A DNA stretch of 8,514 nt from Actinomycetota bacterium (GTDB taxonomy: Bacteria > Actinomycetota > Humimicrobiia > Humimicrobiales > Humimicrobiaceae): positions 1 through 8,514 of the forward strand of contig PWYO01000308.1 of NCBI GenBank assembly GCA_003567835.1, read 5' to 3'. Within the stretch, counting starts at the first letter, position 1, and every line of letters begins with the position of its first letter. A model generated the notes under the pieces. The model saw only the letters and a program-made list of their open reading frames with translations, was not told where the DNA came from and did no database searches. Shown here in pieces: positions 1 through 6,703 of the stretch. Made by a program: the position numbers and the translations under genes.

Positions 1-1
1 A

Positions 2-724
2 AAACCGGTGGCAGGCATATGCGGCCAGGTGGACGGTTCGGTAATCCCGGACATGATTGGCCTGGAGGCCGGCCAGTCCTCATTTGGCGATGTCTATGCC
101 TGGTTTCGGGACCTGCTTTTCTGGCCCATGGAAGCGCTTATGGACCTGGATGCGGCCCAAAAGGAAAAAATTTTAGATGCAATCATACCCCGGCTTAGCC
201 GGGAGGCACAAAAAATAGATCCTTCCCAGACCGGGCTTCTGGCCCTGGACTGGCTAAACGGCAGAAGGACCCCCGATGCAGACCAGACCCTCAAAGGGGC
301 CATAGCCGGCCTCACCCTGGGTACCACCGCCCCCAAGATATTCAGGGCCCTGGTTGAATCCACCGCTTTTGGGGCCAGGGCCATTGTGGAGCGGTTCAGG
401 GGCCAAGGCATCCAGATTGACAATGTGGTGGGTATCGGGGGCATCAGCAAGAAGTCCCCCCTGGTGATGCAGGTGCTGGCTGATGTTTTGGACATGCCGG
501 TACGGGCAGCCGCCTCCGGGCAGGCAGTGGCCCTGGGCGCGGCCATGTTTGGAGCGGCAGCCGCAGGGCTCTACGCAGACATAAAAGAAGCCCAGAAGCA
601 TATGGGAAGCGGTTTTGTGACCACCTACACCCCGGACAGAAAAAGAGCCGCATTCTACAGCAAGCTGTATGCCAAATACCGCACCATGGGCCAGAACCTG
701 GAAGATCTTTTAAGGGGGCTTTGA
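2..724 (+). CDS. araB: L-ribulokinase, C-terminal part (5' end outside window)
   Basis: Carbohydrate kinase of the FGGY family, phosphorylating L-ribulose to L-ribulose 5-phosphate with ATP in the cytoplasm during L-arabinose breakdown. The frame is open from base 2, so the GTG at base 8 is not a real start; about 240 residues are visible, against roughly 560 in full-length AraB. Visible signatures, counting from base 2, are a CGQVDGSVIP segment near residue 7 followed by GLEAGQSSFGDVYAW, DWLNGRRTP at 83-91, the nucleotide-site segment GGISKKSP at about 146-153, and the alanine/glycine-rich helix QAVALGAAMFGAAAAG at 174-189. These fit AraB better than xylulokinase or glycerol kinase. The TGA stop overlaps the ATG of araD (TGATG), so the two are translationally coupled, which supports the assignment. 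The N-terminal sugar-binding lobe lies outside the window. Confidence 0.93.
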   Translation, partial: KPVAGICGQVDGSVIPDMIGLEAGQSSFGDVYAWFRDLLFWPMEALMDLDAAQKEKILDAIIPRLSREAQKIDPSQTGLLALDWLNGRRTPDADQTLKGAIAGLTLGTTAPKIFRALVESTAFGARAIVERFRGQGIQIDNVVGIGGISKKSPLVMQVLADVLDMPVRAAASGQAVALGAAMFGAAAAGLYADIKEAQKHMGSGFVTTYTPDRKRAAFYSKLYAKYRTMGQNLEDLLRGL

Positions 725-1422
725 TGAACCAGGCGCTCAAGGAAAAAGTGTTTGAAGCCAATATGGCCCTGGTTGAGCGGGGGCTTGTGATGCATACCTT
801 CGGCAATGTCTCTGCTGTTGACCGTGACAAAAAGGTGGTCTGCATCAAGCCCAGCGGGGTGGATTATGCAAAGATGAAGCCCCAGGATATGGTGCTTTTG
901 GACCTGGAAGGCCAGGTGCTGGAAGGAGAACTGAAACCCTCTTCAGACACCAAGACCCACCTTGCCCTCTATAAAGGCTTTCCGGATATCGGCGGGGTGG
1001 CCCATACCCATTCCGGTTATGCCACCGCCTGGGCCCAGGCCAAACGTCCGCTTCCCTGCCTGGGGACCACCCATGCGGACCATTTTTACGGCCCCATCCC
1101 CTGCACCGGGGCCCTCTCTGAACACAGAATCCAAAAAGACTATGAGAAGGAAACCGGAAAGCTAATCATAGAGACCTTCAAAGGCATTGACTACCGGCAT
1201 ATGAAAGCGGTGCTGGTGGCCTGCCATGGACCGTTTACATGGGGAAAAGATGCAGCCGAAGCAGTGTTTGTCAGTGCCATGCTGGAAGCGGTGGCCCGGA
1301 CCAGCTTCTGTTCGGTTTTGCTTAAAAAAGACCTAAAAAACATACAACAAGCCCTGCTGGACAAACATTACCTTAGAAAGCACGGAGCCGGTGCTTATTA
1401 TGGGCAGAAATCAAAAGGGTAA
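724..1422 (+). CDS. araD: L-ribulose-5-phosphate 4-epimerase
   Basis: Zinc-dependent class II aldolase/epimerase that converts L-ribulose 5-phosphate to D-xylulose 5-phosphate, the last arabinose-specific step before the pentose phosphate pathway. The 232-residue product matches the family length (E. coli AraD is 231). Zinc ligands are visible as HTH (H94, H96) and H168 in ACHGPFTWG. D75 in the SSDTKTH motif, D119 in THADHFYG and Y226 in GAGAYYGQ match the catalytic and substrate positions known for E. coli AraD (D76, D120, Y229). ATG 724 is chosen because it overlaps the araB stop and has an AAGGGGG ribosome binding site at 712-718 with 5 bases of spacing; the TTG at 721 is in frame but less suitable. 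It looks like the last gene of the arabinose operon here; no araA or araR is visible. The araBD block is richer in G+C than the downstream genes. Confidence 0.96.
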   Translation: MNQALKEKVFEANMALVERGLVMHTFGNVSAVDRDKKVVCIKPSGVDYAKMKPQDMVLLDLEGQVLEGELKPSSDTKTHLALYKGFPDIGGVAHTHSGYATAWAQAKRPLPCLGTTHADHFYGPIPCTGALSEHRIQKDYEKETGKLIIETFKGIDYRHMKAVLVACHGPFTWGKDAAEAVFVSAMLEAVARTSFCSVLLKKDLKNIQQALLDKHYLRKHGAGAYYGQKSKG

Positions 1423-1438
1423 AAAGCAGGCTCTTCTA

Positions 1439-1485
1439 TTGAATTTCTTTATATTATAGAATGATAATTGCATTTGTACTATAAT
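1439..1485 (+). promoter_or_regulatory. putative promoter of the binding protein-protease-sigma group
   Basis: The 73-base AT-rich gap after araD holds the only room for a promoter of the next four genes. TTGAAT (1439-1444) and GATAAT (1463-1468) are separated by 18 bases and resemble sigma-A boxes. A perfect TATAAT at 1480-1485 lies closer to the gene but has only TAGAAT as a -35 candidate. With the first pair the leader would be about 20 bases; with the second, only a few bases. No clear ECF-type motif is seen, so autoregulation by the sigma factor encoded downstream is not supported by this region. No terminator hairpin for araD is evident either. Confidence 0.35.
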
Positions 1486-1495
1486 CTTTAGCGGT

Positions 1496-2866
1496 ATGGA
1501 ATTTAGCAAACAAAAAAAATGGATATTGATTATTGGGGCATGCTTATGCATTCCGCTGATGGCCATGTTTGTTTCATGCAGACTGGTAGAGCCTCAACAA
1601 GAAATTATACCTGACCCAGAAAATCAGGATGCGGAGATTGGGGAAGGCTTGCCTGCAGATCCCGATCGCAGGGGTCGGATAAGCCTATCTTTATGGGATT
1701 GTCTTGAAGCTAAGGAAAGACTGGCACTCATGGAGTCGGTGGATGCATTTATGGATATGCACCCCGAGATTCATATGGAAGTAAGGCATATTAGAAGTGA
1801 AGAAGAGCTGCTCGACCAGTTCGAAGCAGCCAGTCTTGCTGGTGCTGGACCGGATATGGCCGTTGTTGATTTGGTCTCGGTGCAGCGTATGGCTGAAAGC
1901 AATGTCATAAAGGAAATTGAAGATATGGATTATATCCGATTTCTGCCAGGACTGGCGGAGACGTCTGTTTATAATGGCAATAACTATATGGTGCCCTTCA
2001 GGGCAACAGATTTCCTTACTTTTTATTATAACCAGGATTTTGTTGAAAGCGCACCTCTTGATTTTGAAACTGTGATTGAATACAGCCAGGATTTAAATGA
2101 TTTGGATGAACCGGCTTATGGTTTTGTGTTAAATAAAACAGAACCTGACTGGATTATTCCTTTTGTGGGCGGGTATTCTACATGGATTGTTGATTATACC
2201 AACTATTCCATAAGCCTGGATACCCAAGCCATGGAAAAAACACTGGATTTTCTTTATATGCTCTATGACCCCCTGGATCCAGTTATCACCCAGGATATGG
2301 ATTATGAGGAAATGCATACCCTGTTTGCCAGCGGCAATATCCATATGATGATCAATTCTTTTAAAGTGCGGGAACAGTACCTGGCAGAGGGAATCAACCT
2401 GGGTGCTTCGGTGATACCTGAAGTATACGGCGAGGGCAAAAACCCCACCCCCTTGATCAGCGGAAAAGGAATGATGATCAATGCAAACAGTTTTGGGGAA
2501 GAGCTGCAGGCTGCCAAAGAGTTTATCGAATTTATGCTGTCTGTTGACCAGCAGGTCAAGTGGACCCAGGACACAGACACATTTCCTGCAGTGGTGGAAG
2601 CGGGAGAAAGCAATTATTTTAGAAATAATGAACTTTTAAGCAATATGTTGAGCCAAGCTGAATTGTGCAGAGGTGTTCCTCCTGATAGTGTGATGCGGGT
2701 GGTAAGGGATGCCATTCGAATCAATGTCCCCAAAGCAATAACCGGTGAATGGCCAGTCGAAGAAGCAGCAAGAAAAATTCAGGAAGATGCCATTCGGCTT
2801 AGAGCAGGGAGTACCACCATCGAAGATCTACGGGAAGAATCACTTCAACAGCAAGGAGGAGAATAA
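1496..2866 (+). CDS. orphan extracellular solute-binding lipoprotein, family 1
   Basis: A 456-residue protein of the family 1 (sugar/oligosaccharide type) ABC substrate-binding fold, expected on the outer face of the membrane. Residues 5-8 (KQKK) and a hydrophobic stretch 9-27 end in FVSC, giving a lipobox with C28 as the lipidated cysteine. An acidic, proline-rich tether (about 31-58) leads into the binding domain. Family hallmarks are PFRATDFLTFYYNQDF at 167-182, LFASGNIHMMINS at 276-288, KWTQDTDTFPAV at 355-366, and a C-terminal helix region with ITGEWPVEEAARKIQ at 415-429. ATG 1496 is the only usable start after an in-frame TAG at 1457, yet no good Shine-Dalgarno sequence precedes it. No permease or ATPase gene is adjacent; instead an HtrA protease starts 3 bases after the stop. 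It may serve a transporter encoded elsewhere or act as a ligand sensor; the ligand cannot be read from the sequence. Confidence 0.88.
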   Translation: MEFSKQKKWILIIGACLCIPLMAMFVSCRLVEPQQEIIPDPENQDAEIGEGLPADPDRRGRISLSLWDCLEAKERLALMESVDAFMDMHPEIHMEVRHIRSEEELLDQFEAASLAGAGPDMAVVDLVSVQRMAESNVIKEIEDMDYIRFLPGLAETSVYNGNNYMVPFRATDFLTFYYNQDFVESAPLDFETVIEYSQDLNDLDEPAYGFVLNKTEPDWIIPFVGGYSTWIVDYTNYSISLDTQAMEKTLDFLYMLYDPLDPVITQDMDYEEMHTLFASGNIHMMINSFKVREQYLAEGINLGASVIPEVYGEGKNPTPLISGKGMMINANSFGEELQAAKEFIEFMLSVDQQVKWTQDTDTFPAVVEAGESNYFRNNELLSNMLSQAELCRGVPPDSVMRVVRDAIRINVPKAITGEWPVEEAARKIQEDAIRLRAGSTTIEDLREESLQQQGGE

Positions 2867-2869
2867 TTA

Positions 2870-4060
2870 ATGGAGAACTATGAAGATCATGGATTGCGGT
2901 CCTTTCTAATAAAGGGATTGATTATTATAGCAATAGCTTTGGTGTTTCTGTTTATGGGAGGAATTTTTACAGTGGGCATTATTGCGGCGGCCAATGATAT
3001 CCCTCCCAGGGATTTGCTGAGAGGGCAGATCAGCCAAATAGAAGAACCAGTGTTAACCCCGAGACCGCAAGAAACTGAAGAGCAGGCTGACCCGGAACAA
3101 CTACCCGGCCTTTCTGAAATTGAACCTGGGCAAATACCATCACTCATGGCGTTTGATGAAGCGATTAGTCAAATCGCGGACATGGTCACCCCCTCTGTGG
3201 TAAACATTAGGGTGCAATTGAGACAAGAGGATGTTTTCGGCAGTGAAATATTTGGCGAGGGGGTAGGCTCCGGGGTTATTTATTCAGAAGACGGATATAT
3301 TATTACCAATAGCCATTTGGTGCAGCAGGCCGAAGAAATGCTTGTGCAGCTGCATGATGGCACAGATCACCCGGCAGAGCTTATAGGCGCTGATCCCAAT
3401 ACGGATGTTGCAGTACTAAAAATTGAGACAGAAGGGCTGCGAGCTGCAGATTTTACATCTATTGAAAATGTAGATGTGGGCGCAATTGCCATTGCTATTG
3501 GAAGCCCTTTTGGTTTAGAGCAAACGGTTACCATGGGTGTGGTAAGTGCCAAAGGCAGGGAGATAGCCATATCAACCGATACACTGCCCATGGTTGATTT
3601 GATACAAACCGATGCCTCTATCAATCAGGGCAACAGTGGAGGCCCGCTGGTAAATTCAGCAGGCCAGGTCATCGGTATTAATACCCTGATCATTTCTCCA
3701 GCAGGTGCCAGTGCCGGGGTCGGCTTTGCCGTGCCCAGCGATACCGCTGTAAACATAGCCCAGCAGATTATCAGGCATGGAAGGGCAAAAATACCTTTTA
3801 TGGGCATAGAAATGGGCGAAAATCCCACAGATATCATAGGTGTTTATATAGCAGATGTAATGGACGGCTACCCGGCTCAGCAAGCAGGTATGGAGGGGGG
3901 AGATGTTATTGTCAAATTTAACGATGTAGAAGTCAAAACCCCTTATGAGCTCCTAGCTCAAATGTTAAGGCGTAATGTAGGGGATGAAATAGAGCTGGAA
4001 ATTTACAGGGACGGCGAATATTTTACTTTAAGCATGGTGCTTGTAGAAGCCCCACAATAG
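2870..4060 (+). CDS. htrA: membrane-anchored HtrA/DegP-like serine protease with one PDZ domain
   Basis: ATP-independent S1C-family serine protease for quality control or regulated cleavage at the cell surface. The 396-residue protein has a short cytoplasmic N-terminus, one membrane helix (about 12-41), a Pro/Glu-rich linker (about 56-90), a trypsin-like domain (about 95-300) and a C-terminal PDZ domain (about 309-394). The catalytic triad is visible: H149 in ITNSHLV, D179 in NTDVAVLKI and S256 in GNSGGPLVN. The PDZ domain keeps the features MGIEMG, YPAQQAGMEGGDVI and LRRNVGDEIELEIYRDG. The domain order matches Gram-positive HtrA and DegS-like proteases with one PDZ domain. Start ATG 2870 has an AAGGAGGA site at 2853-2860. 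It follows the binding protein by 3 bases and precedes the sigma factor by 26, so cotranscription is very likely. The position next to a sigma factor and a membrane protein suggests it could process the latter; this is inference. Confidence 0.95.
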   Translation: MENYEDHGLRSFLIKGLIIIAIALVFLFMGGIFTVGIIAAANDIPPRDLLRGQISQIEEPVLTPRPQETEEQADPEQLPGLSEIEPGQIPSLMAFDEAISQIADMVTPSVVNIRVQLRQEDVFGSEIFGEGVGSGVIYSEDGYIITNSHLVQQAEEMLVQLHDGTDHPAELIGADPNTDVAVLKIETEGLRAADFTSIENVDVGAIAIAIGSPFGLEQTVTMGVVSAKGREIAISTDTLPMVDLIQTDASINQGNSGGPLVNSAGQVIGINTLIISPAGASAGVGFAVPSDTAVNIAQQIIRHGRAKIPFMGIEMGENPTDIIGVYIADVMDGYPAQQAGMEGGDVIVKFNDVEVKTPYELLAQMLRRNVGDEIELEIYRDGEYFTLSMVLVEAPQ

Positions 4061-4075
4061 AGACTGGGAGAAACT

Positions 4076-4081
4076 AAAGGA
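4076..4081 (+). promoter_or_regulatory. ribosome binding site selecting a TTG start
   Basis: AAAGGA lies 5 bases before TTG 4087. It supports TTG as the start of the sigma factor gene, because the first in-frame ATG lies inside the sigma-2 region, at codon 47. Confidence 0.6.
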
Positions 4082-4086
4082 TCGCT

Positions 4087-4686
4087 TTGGAGAAACTGGA
4101 TAAACATAATCAAAAGCAAATAGATGAAAAAACACTGGTTAAAAAATCCAAAGAGGGTGACAGGGCTGCTTTTGAACAGCTGGTAAGACAATATTCGAAG
4201 TATGTTTACACCACTGCTTTTTTTATGTTAAGAGACAGCCATGATGCAGAAGACATCAGCCAGGAAGTATTTGTTAAGGTTTACCTTTCTGTCAGTGGGT
4301 TCAGAGGTCTTTCAAGCTTTAAAACATGGCTGCGGAAGCTAACCGTAAACACCTGCATTGATAAAATAAGGCTGAAATCCAAAATAAAGAATAAGAAAGT
4401 GAGCCTGGACAAAATAACCGAAGATTATGAAGTTGTTTTTGAAAAGCATGCAAAAAATTTGGAAAAAGATTATTTTACTTCCCAAACGGTGAAAGATGTC
4501 TTAGAAATTATTGTTGATTTGGATGAAAACTACAGGATACCCCTTATCTTGCGGGATCTTCAAGATTACAGTTATCGGGAAATTGCAAAATTGACCGGCA
4601 AACCCATTGGCACCGTGAAAACGAATATACATAGGGCCCGGAATATGATCAAAGATCGAATGAAAAAAGCAGACAAAAAACAATAA
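4087..4686 (+). CDS. ECF-type RNA polymerase sigma factor
   Basis: A 199-residue sigma-70 family protein with only regions 2 and 4, as in extracytoplasmic-function (group 4) sigma factors such as RpoE and SigW. Region 2 spans about 28-95: AFEQLVRQYSKYVY, the core-binding/-10 segment DAEDISQEVFVKVY (53-66), and FKTWLRKLTVNTCIDKIR (78-95). A lysine-rich linker follows. Region 4 spans about 134-190, with the helix-turn-helix YSYREIAKLTGKPIGTVKTNIHRAR (161-185) that would read the -35 element. The start is TTG 4087, a weaker codon that may keep levels low. The gene sits 26 bases after the protease and 11 before a small membrane protein that is likely its anti-sigma factor. The signal and target promoters are not identifiable here; no convincing ECF promoter was seen before the operon. 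Confidence 0.93.
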   Translation: MEKLDKHNQKQIDEKTLVKKSKEGDRAAFEQLVRQYSKYVYTTAFFMLRDSHDAEDISQEVFVKVYLSVSGFRGLSSFKTWLRKLTVNTCIDKIRLKSKIKNKKVSLDKITEDYEVVFEKHAKNLEKDYFTSQTVKDVLEIIVDLDENYRIPLILRDLQDYSYREIAKLTGKPIGTVKTNIHRARNMIKDRMKKADKKQ

Positions 4687-4697
4687 TTGGAGAGTCT

Positions 4698-5009
4698 ATG
4701 AGTGACCTAAAAAAGTATATCAAAATTGCAAAGGGCATTACCATCCAACCTGCAGATGAGCATATCGAAGATAAGATCATAGAAAGAATTTCCAAGGTCA
4801 GTGATAGAGATAGAACCCTTCTGGATGAAAAATTTTTAGGATATATCAAAAAACACAATTCCAGGCTTTATCTGTTTACAGAAAATATCAAAAATAATCC
4901 CTTAAGGTTTTCCATGTTATTGGCCGGGCTTCTGCTGATTGTATTTATTATTTTCTATGAATTAAAGAAGCTTGACCTATTTTCTTCTGAACAAAAAACC
5001 TATGATTAG
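4698..5009 (+). CDS. small single-pass membrane protein, candidate anti-sigma factor
   Basis: A 103-residue protein not recognised by sequence. Residues 1-70 are hydrophilic, helical-looking and highly charged (for example EHIEDKIIERISKVSDRDR at 21-39), followed by one membrane helix at about 71-87 (LLAGLLLIVFIIFY) and a short tail of about 15 residues. By charge, the N-terminal part should be cytoplasmic and the tail outside. Its place 11 bases after an ECF sigma gene, with a GGAGAG site at 4689-4694, is the usual position of a membrane-bound anti-sigma factor. It lacks the HxxxCxxC zinc-binding motif of ZAS-type anti-sigma factors; in fact it contains no cysteine at all. Its external part is too short to be a folded sensor domain. 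The anti-sigma role is inferred from position and topology only. The last 33 bases overlap a convergent minus-strand reading frame. Confidence 0.72.
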   Translation: MSDLKKYIKIAKGITIQPADEHIEDKIIERISKVSDRDRTLLDEKFLGYIKKHNSRLYLFTENIKNNPLRFSMLLAGLLLIVFIIFYELKKLDLFSSEQKTYD

Positions 5010-5177
5010 TAAAACGATGATAATCAGCCAAAAAAAAGGGTTGGTCAGCAAACTCCTAATGGGCTCATATCCAATATGGCCAAACCAATCAAATAAAAGG
5101 GACTCCAGCCATTGGTACACAGAATCGAAAAGGCTTTCGTGATTGTCTGCTGAAAAAAAATTATTCCATATTTCCAT
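4977..5177 (-). CDS. possible small single-pass membrane protein
   Basis: A 66-residue frame starting at the ATG at 5177-5175 on the minus strand; a TTG at 5228 would give 83 residues but leaves almost no leader behind the nearest -10-like box. The N-terminal half is acidic and aromatic (SLFDSVYQWLESLLFDWFG at about 12-30), followed by a strongly hydrophobic helix near the C-terminus (PFFWLIIIVLLIIGFLF) ending in RRK. This is the pattern of a real membrane anchor with a positive inside tail. The product matches no family I recognise. The ribosome binding site is weak. Its 3' end overlaps the last 33 bases of the anti-sigma-like gene tail to tail. It could be a membrane partner of the neighbouring signalling genes or a chance frame; the coding call is uncertain. 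Confidence 0.45.
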   Translation of the reverse strand: MEIWNNFFSADNHESLFDSVYQWLESLLFDWFGHIGYEPIRSLLTNPFFWLIIIVLLIIGFLFRRK

Positions 5178-5237
5178 TATTGTGCAATCCAATTTCAAAA
5201 TCCATAAAAAATTTTCATTATACTGCAATAGAATGTT

Positions 5238-5243
5238 ATTATA
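5238..5243 (-). promoter_or_regulatory. -10-like box for the minus-strand small gene
   Basis: On the minus strand, TATAAT reads from 5243 to 5238, about 60 bases before the ATG at 5177. No recognisable -35 hexamer lies at the correct distance. It overlaps the left arm of the palindrome at 5239-5253. Confidence 0.25.
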
Positions 5244-5253
5244 ACGGTTATAA
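5239..5253. repeat. perfect 15-base palindrome, possible operator
   Basis: TTATAAC-G-GTTATAA is a perfect inverted repeat with 7-base arms and a one-base centre. It lies between the divergent minus-strand small gene and the purine permease, 36 bases before the permease start. The symmetry and position fit a binding site for a dimeric regulator. It is AT-rich, so chance is not excluded. No purine riboswitch core was recognised in the stretch before the permease. A TATACT box at 5219-5224 on the plus strand lacks a -35 partner. Confidence 0.4.
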
Positions 5254-5276
5254 AATTTAAAGCCATAAACATGGTT

Positions 5277-5281
5277 AGGAG
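5277..5281 (+). promoter_or_regulatory. ribosome binding site deciding the permease start
   Basis: AGGAG lies 8 bases before TTG 5290. The in-frame GTG at 5281 overlaps this site and therefore cannot use it, so TTG 5290 is preferred. Confidence 0.6.
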
Positions 5282-5289
5282 TGGTATGT

Positions 5290-6663
5290 TTGCGCTATTT
5301 TAAGCTTAGAGAAAGAGGTTCAGATCTAAAGACTGAAACGGTCTCAGGTATAACAACTTTTTTTACCATGGCTTACATCGTTTTTGTTAATCCAGCTATT
5401 TTGTCTCAAGGCGGCCAAACAGGCATCGCCTTTGAGAGTGTATTTATAGCAACCTGCCTAGGTGCGGGTCTGATGAGTATTGCTATGGGCCTGATTAGCA
5501 ATATGCCCTATGCCTTGGCTGCAGGGCTGGGTGTTAACAGTGTGGTGGTTTTTACTTTAATCTCCAGCCTGGGTTTCAGTTTTGCGCAGGCCATGGGAAT
5601 CCTAATCATAGCAGGGATTCTGGTGGCTGCAGCAGCCCTGACCAAATTAAGGACCATGATTATGGATGCGATTCCCATGGGCTTAAAATATGCAATGATG
5701 GCCGGACTTGGCCTTTTTCTAGCCTTTATGGGCTTGCGGCAAGGCGGTTTTGTTGCTCAAGATACAGCAGCAGGCATCATACAGCTGGGGGATTTTACCG
5801 CAAAACATACCCAGCTTGCGGCCTTTGGACTTCTGTTGACCATCATATTGGCCGCTTTTAAGATCAAGGGAGCCATTCTCCTGGGCATCCTGGGCACCGC
5901 CGCTGCTGGTTTGCTGTTTCAGGTAATCGAGTTGCCCAGAAGGATTGCTGCAGTTCCTACCGGTGAAAGCTTTCAAGCTTTTTTTACCGCTGACCCAATT
6001 GGGGCGGTATGGGGGCGAGGAGCGGTTAACCTAGCTGCAATAATCATGATTTTTACCCTGTTTATGACAAATTTTTTTGACACCTTGGGGACTGCTATTG
6101 GCGTAGGGACCAGGGCAGGCCATTTAGACCAAAAGGGAAGAATACCACAGCTAAGAAGGGTGCTTCTGGTGGACGCTGCAGCTACGGCTCTGGGAGGTTT
6201 TTTCGGAGCAGGTACGGTTAACGTCCAAATGGAGAGCGCTTCGGGTGTATCAGAAGGGGGAAGGACCGGTCTCATGCCCACGGTAACCGGGGTGCTGTTT
6301 TTATTGTCCATTTTTTTTGCTCCGCTTCTCTCGGTAATAGGAGGCGGGATTGAGTTTGAGGGCGTGTACATGTACCCGGTGACTGCACCTGCTCTAATTA
6401 TGGCAGGTTTTCTTCTCATGCGGTCAATTACCAAGATTGGGTTTAAGGATTTTGAAATTGGACTGCCTGCTTTTTTGACTATGGTCTTGATGCCCTTGAC
6501 TCATAATATCGCCTACGGTATCGGTTTTGGGTTCATAAGTTATACACTGATAAAGCTGTTGCGGGGAAAATACAGGCAGCTGCATCCTCTGATGGTGATC
6601 GTCAGCGTATTATTTATAGGTGTATTTATTGGCGAACGCATAGCCAGGGCAGCAGCCGGCTAA
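5290..6663 (+). CDS. NCS2/AzgA-type purine permease
   Basis: A 457-residue polytopic inner-membrane transporter of the nucleobase/ascorbate (NCS2) group, AzgA-like branch (relatives include PbuG and PbuO for hypoxanthine/guanine and adenine), probably importing purine bases with protons. The N-terminus carries the branch signature TETVSGITTFFTMAYIVFVNP (15-35), NMPYALAAGLGVNSVVVFT (71-89), the central NFFDTLGTAIGV (261-272), and ESASGVSEGGRTGL (315-328). About 12-14 hydrophobic segments are present and the length is close to other members. TVNVQMESASG replaces the more common TSTVTTYxESAAG wording, and GVNSVVV stands where GMNAFF-like residues are typical, so it may differ in substrate preference. 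Start TTG 5290 follows AGGAG at 5277-5281. No purine riboswitch was seen upstream. A HAD phosphatase gene follows after 40 bases. The exact base transported cannot be fixed from the sequence. Confidence 0.92.
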   Translation: MRYFKLRERGSDLKTETVSGITTFFTMAYIVFVNPAILSQGGQTGIAFESVFIATCLGAGLMSIAMGLISNMPYALAAGLGVNSVVVFTLISSLGFSFAQAMGILIIAGILVAAAALTKLRTMIMDAIPMGLKYAMMAGLGLFLAFMGLRQGGFVAQDTAAGIIQLGDFTAKHTQLAAFGLLLTIILAAFKIKGAILLGILGTAAAGLLFQVIELPRRIAAVPTGESFQAFFTADPIGAVWGRGAVNLAAIIMIFTLFMTNFFDTLGTAIGVGTRAGHLDQKGRIPQLRRVLLVDAAATALGGFFGAGTVNVQMESASGVSEGGRTGLMPTVTGVLFLLSIFFAPLLSVIGGGIEFEGVYMYPVTAPALIMAGFLLMRSITKIGFKDFEIGLPAFLTMVLMPLTHNIAYGIGFGFISYTLIKLLRGKYRQLHPLMVIVSVLFIGVFIGERIARAAAG

Positions 6664-6703
6664 ACAGCATATTTGGCAAACTTTTTTTACATAGGAAAGG
6701 GTC

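Noticed and set aside
94..848. Three long minus-strand frames opposite araB and the start of araD
   Set aside because: They lie opposite clearly recognised kinase and epimerase sequence; their Pro/Arg/Ser/Cys-rich products look like antisense readings of a G+C-rich gene.
2302..3883. Several minus-strand frames opposite the binding protein and protease genes
   Set aside because: The plus-strand products have complete family motifs; the opposite frames show no domain, start signal or ribosome binding site.
5064..5082. Hairpin around CATAT-CCA-ATATG considered as a terminator or riboswitch piece
   Set aside because: It is short and imperfect outside the five-base arms, no T-run follows, and it falls inside the possible minus-strand gene; no purine riboswitch core bases were found nearby.
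5126..5139. Short inverted repeat CGAAA-AGGC-TTTCG
   Set aside because: Only five pairs, inside the possible minus-strand coding region, with no T-run and no second copy noticed.
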